The notes below the pieces were generated by a model, which was not told where the DNA came from, did not search any database, and was given only the letters and a program-made list of their open reading frames with translations. A DNA stretch of 17,979 bases from Sediminibacterium sp. (lineage in GTDB: Bacteria; Bacteroidota; Bacteroidia; Chitinophagales; Chitinophagaceae), in contig JALQXE010000055.1 in the NCBI GenBank assembly GCA_023263235.1, positions 1 through 17,979 on the forward strand, given 5' to 3'. A program made the position numbers and the translations under genes. This document shows, piece by piece, positions 15,962 to 17,979 of this stretch. Numbering within the stretch: position 1 is the first letter of the stretch; each line of letters opens with the position of its first letter.

Positions 15962-16966
15962 CTATTGTAAATCTAATTTGTCTAATCCTAATTTACCCAA
16001 ATCCATACCAAAGCTTAATCCTCTTTCAATTAATACTTGCTCGATTTCAGATAAAGACTTTTGACCAAAGTTTCTGAACTTCATTAAGTCCTCTTGCTCG
16101 TATTGTACCAATTCGCTCAAGCTGTTAATTTTAGCAGCTTTCAAGCAATTGAACGCACGTACAGAAAGATCTAAATCTTCTAAAGGAGTTTTTAATACTT
16201 TTCTTAATTGCAATACTTGCTCATCAACTACATCCTCTTTTTTATCTTCTTTATTATCAAAAGTGATGTTTTCGTCAGTGATGATCATTAAGTGTTGGAT
16301 CAAAATTCTAGAGGCTTGCTTTACAGCATCCTCTGGGTGAATAGTTCCGTCTGTAGCTACGTCTAAAATTAATTTTTCGTAGTCAGTTCTTTGTTCAACA
16401 CGATAGTTTTCGATAGCGTATTTAACATTTTTAATTGGAGTATGAATAGAATCAATAGCGATATAACCAAATGGCATCTCTTTTAATTTATTCTCCTCTG
16501 CAGGAATGTATCCACGACCTTTATTGATAGTGATTTCGATATCTAATTTAGCTGAAGGATCCATTGTACAAATTACCAACTCAGGATTCATTACTTGAAA
16601 CTGTTGAGAAGCTTCACCTAAATGACCTGCGTTTAATTCGTTGCTACCCTTAATAGATAAAGATATTTTTTCAGAAGTAACATCTTGATCGGCCTTACGC
16701 TTAAAACGAACTTGCTTTAAGTTTAAGATAATTTCAGTTACGTCCTCCGTAATTCCTTTGATGGTTGCAAACTCGTGATCTACACCTTCTATTTTAACAC
16801 CTACAATTGCAAAACCTTCTAAAGAGCTTAATAAAACTCTTCTTAAAGCATTACCTAATGTTAAACCAAATCCTGGCTCTAATGGACGGAATTCGAATTG
16901 TCCTTCAAAGTCATTTGCTTTTTGTAAAACAATTTTATCAGGTTTTTGAAAACTTAATATAGCCAT
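15962..16966 (-). CDS. rpoA: DNA-directed RNA polymerase subunit alpha
   Basis: The alpha dimer is the assembly platform of RNA polymerase and contacts upstream promoter DNA and activators. Length 334 is normal. The N-terminal domain (about 1-230) has the conserved [18 protein letters not shown] segment (R42/R43) and the [10 protein letters not shown] loop at about 150-159. An acidic/Lys linker ([12 protein letters not shown]) leads to the C-terminal domain (about 255-320). There, R270, N273 and C274 in [12 protein letters not shown] correspond to E. coli R265, N268 and C269 for UP-element DNA contact, and [10 protein letters not shown] matches the second helix-hairpin-helix. The short [10 protein letters not shown] tail ends the protein. 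It lies between rpsD and rplQ as in most bacteria, with a 16-nt palindrome in the gap to rpsD. Confidence 0.98.
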   Translation of the reverse strand: MAILSFQKPDKIVLQKANDFEGQFEFRPLEPGFGLTLGNALRRVLLSSLEGFAIVGVKIEGVDHEFATIKGITEDVTEIILNLKQVRFKRKADQDVTSEKISLSIKGSNELNAGHLGEASQQFQVMNPELVICTMDPSAKLDIEITINKGRGYIPAEENKLKEMPFGYIAIDSIHTPIKNVKYAIENYRVEQRTDYEKLILDVATDGTIHPEDAVKQASRILIQHLMIITDENITFDNKEDKKEDVVDEQVLQLRKVLKTPLEDLDLSVRAFNCLKAAKINSLSELVQYEQEDLMKFRNFGQKSLSEIEQVLIERGLSFGMDLGKLGLDKLDLQ

Positions 16967-16988
16967 GTTATAGTTTTTTTTATTTGAA

Positions 16989-17004
16989 TCTTCCTTAAGG
17001 AAGA
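16989..17004. repeat. 16-nt perfect palindrome between rpsD and rpoA
   Basis: TCTTCCTTAAGGAAGA is its own reverse complement. It sits in the 55-nt gap, 22 nt before the rpoA ATG on the transcribed strand, and is followed by an A-rich run instead of a U run, so it should not terminate transcription. As RNA it could form a 6-bp hairpin with a four-base loop. It may be a processing or translation-control element. Confidence 0.5.
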
Positions 17005-17021
17005 AATGTTGTTAAGTGCTA

Positions 17022-17627
17022 CTATTTAGAATACAATTCAACGATTAATTGCTCCTTAATGTTTTCAGGAACAGCTTCTCTTTCTGGCATTGCAATGAAT
17101 GTACCAGTGTTGGTTGTTTCATTCCAGTCTACCCAGCTAAACTTCGTGTTTCTTGGACGTTGCTTGCTAACGATAGATGAATTATGAGCACTCTTTGGAC
17201 GGTAAGTAATAACGTCACCTGGCTTACAAGTGTAAGAAGGAACATTTGTTACGTCACCATTTACAGAAATATGCTTGTGTGCTACTAATTGACGTGCTTC
17301 TGGACGGCTAGCCGCTAAACCCATTCTAAAGATGGTATTGTCTAAGCGCGCCTCTAACAATTTGATCAAGTTTTCACCTGTTACACCTTTAATACGAGAT
17401 GCTTCTTCAAATGTTTTACGGAACTGACGCTCTAATACACCATAAGTGTATTTTGCTTTTTGTTTTTCTCTTAACTGTAATGCATACTCTCCTAATTGCT
17501 TACGCTTGCGTTGTGCACCGTGCTGACCTGGAGGGTTGCTGTTTTTACCCAACCATTTAGCGTTTCCTAAGATAGGTTCGCCGAAAATGCGGGAAATTTT
17601 GGTTTTGGGACCTGTGTAACGTGCCAT
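17022..17627 (-). CDS. rpsD: 30S ribosomal protein S4
   Basis: S4 is a primary 16S rRNA binder that starts assembly of the small subunit. In E. coli it also represses translation of the alpha operon. Length is 201 residues, normal for the family. The N-terminal part (MARYTGPKTKISRIFGEP, NPPGQHG) lacks the four-Cys zinc site found in some S4 proteins. The S4 RNA-binding domain runs from about residue 92 (LLEARLDNTIFRMGLAASRPEARQLVAHKHISVNG). The C-terminal PEREAVPENIKEQLIVELYSK end is typical. The gene lies 94 nt downstream of rpsK with an 8-bp inverted repeat between them. Confidence 0.98.
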   Translation of the reverse strand: MARYTGPKTKISRIFGEPILGNAKWLGKNSNPPGQHGAQRKRKQLGEYALQLREKQKAKYTYGVLERQFRKTFEEASRIKGVTGENLIKLLEARLDNTIFRMGLAASRPEARQLVAHKHISVNGDVTNVPSYTCKPGDVITYRPKSAHNSSIVSKQRPRNTKFSWVDWNETTNTGTFIAMPEREAVPENIKEQLIVELYSK

Positions 17628-17657
17628 AATACTTGTTTTGTGATTTTTTAGTGTCGA

Positions 17658-17692
17658 TGTTTCATCAGTAAAAATCTAAAATGAATGAAACA
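17658..17692 (-). promoter_or_regulatory. Inverted repeat in the rpsK-rpsD gap
   Basis: On the transcribed strand TGTTTCAT (17692-17685) pairs with ATGAAACA (17665-17658) in a perfect 8-bp stem around a 19-nt AT-rich loop. The hairpin ends 30 nt before the rpsD ATG and no U run follows. Position directly upstream of the gene for S4, a known autoregulator in other bacteria, makes a leader role conceivable, but nothing here resembles the E. coli S4 target pseudoknot by eye. Confidence 0.4.
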
Positions 17693-17721
17693 CCCTGTTA
17701 TTAAAATGTTTAAATAATCGA

Positions 17722-17979
17722 TTATACTCTTCTTTGTTTTGGAGGACGACAACCGTTATGTGGCATTGGAGTCACGTCACGGATTGAAGTTACTTCGATA
17801 CCTGATTGTGAGATTGAACGGATAGCTCCTTCACGACCAGAACCTGGACCTTTAACAAATACATCAACTCTTTTCACACCTGCGTCTAAAGCAACTTTTG
17901 CTGCGTCAGCTGCTGCCATTTGAGCTGCATAAGGAGTGTTCTTCTTAGAACCTCTGAAGCCCATTTTACCAGCACTGCT
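17722..17979 (-). CDS. rpsK: 30S ribosomal protein S11, C-terminal part (5' end outside window)
   Basis: S11 sits on the platform of the small subunit near the mRNA exit path. The window holds the last 85 codons; the frame stays open to the right edge (SSAGK before MGFRGSKK), so the ATG at 17962-17964 is internal. Diagnostic phrases are [36 protein letters not shown] and [17 protein letters not shown] at the C-terminus. About 40-45 N-terminal residues should lie beyond the window, where rpsM would be expected upstream. The gene continues directly into the rpsD-rpoA-rplQ set. Confidence 0.97.
   Translation of the reverse strand, partial: SSAGKMGFRGSKKNTPYAAQMAAADAAKVALDAGVKRVDVFVKGPGSGREGAIRSISQSGIEVTSIRDVTPMPHNGCRPPKQRRV

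Noticed and set aside
1..17979. Mobile elements, CRISPR arrays, tRNA or rRNA genes, frameshifted genes, defence genes
   Set aside because: I scanned for direct-repeat arrays, transposase or integrase motifs, tRNA-like ends and broken frames and saw none. All long frames belong to recognised intact or edge-truncated genes.

Overview
The window looks like chromosomal DNA from a member of the Bacteroidota, most likely Chitinophagaceae or a close relative. The DNA is AT-rich. The ribosomal proteins and RNA polymerase alpha have the Bacteroidota form, including an L17 with a long Ala/Glu/Pro tail. There is a large TamB-like protein, and one very good match to the Bacteroidota promoter pattern (TTTG, 19 nt, TAnnTTTG). 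This placement comes from reading protein sequences, not from a database search. I see no mobile element, CRISPR array, tRNA, rRNA or phage gene. All complete genes have intact frames, and the longest gap between genes is about 160 bases.

Layout. (1) Positions 2-310 (+): the C-terminal end of an APC-family amino acid permease, cut by the window edge. (2) Positions 312-5328 (-): an apparent operon read from right to left, made of a secreted M14 zinc carboxypeptidase, a secreted PIG-L deacetylase-like protein and a 46-residue two-helix membrane protein that starts 2 nt after the PIG-L stop. (3) Positions 5487-7214 (+): a periplasmic gamma-glutamyltransferase, ending in a 30-nt perfect palindrome that looks like its terminator. 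(4) Positions 7355-12052 (+): a 1565-residue TamB-like envelope protein. (5) Positions 12102-15215 (-): carA, aroQ and a GT39-type membrane glycosyltransferase, tightly packed. (6) Positions 15319-17979 (-): the end of the ribosomal alpha operon, rpsK (partial), rpsD, rpoA and rplQ, closed by a strong intrinsic terminator.

How the genes fit together. The left third is a group of exported hydrolases (carboxypeptidase, deacetylase, gamma-glutamyl hydrolase/transferase) next to an amino acid permease. This suggests breakdown of peptides, gamma-glutamyl compounds or amino sugars in the periplasm followed by uptake, but the link is inferred from proximity. TamB concerns outer-membrane assembly or lipid transport. 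The right third is housekeeping: translation and transcription, the first step of carbamoyl phosphate supply (arginine and pyrimidines), a shikimate pathway enzyme, and a lipid-linked sugar transferase.

The most notable signals are regulatory rather than new protein families. The candidate carA promoter lies inside the rplQ terminator, with the -33 box in the hairpin loop. Each of the three gaps inside the ribosomal operon carries its own inverted repeat. The small membrane protein gene is easy to miss. I found no convincing new multi-gene system.
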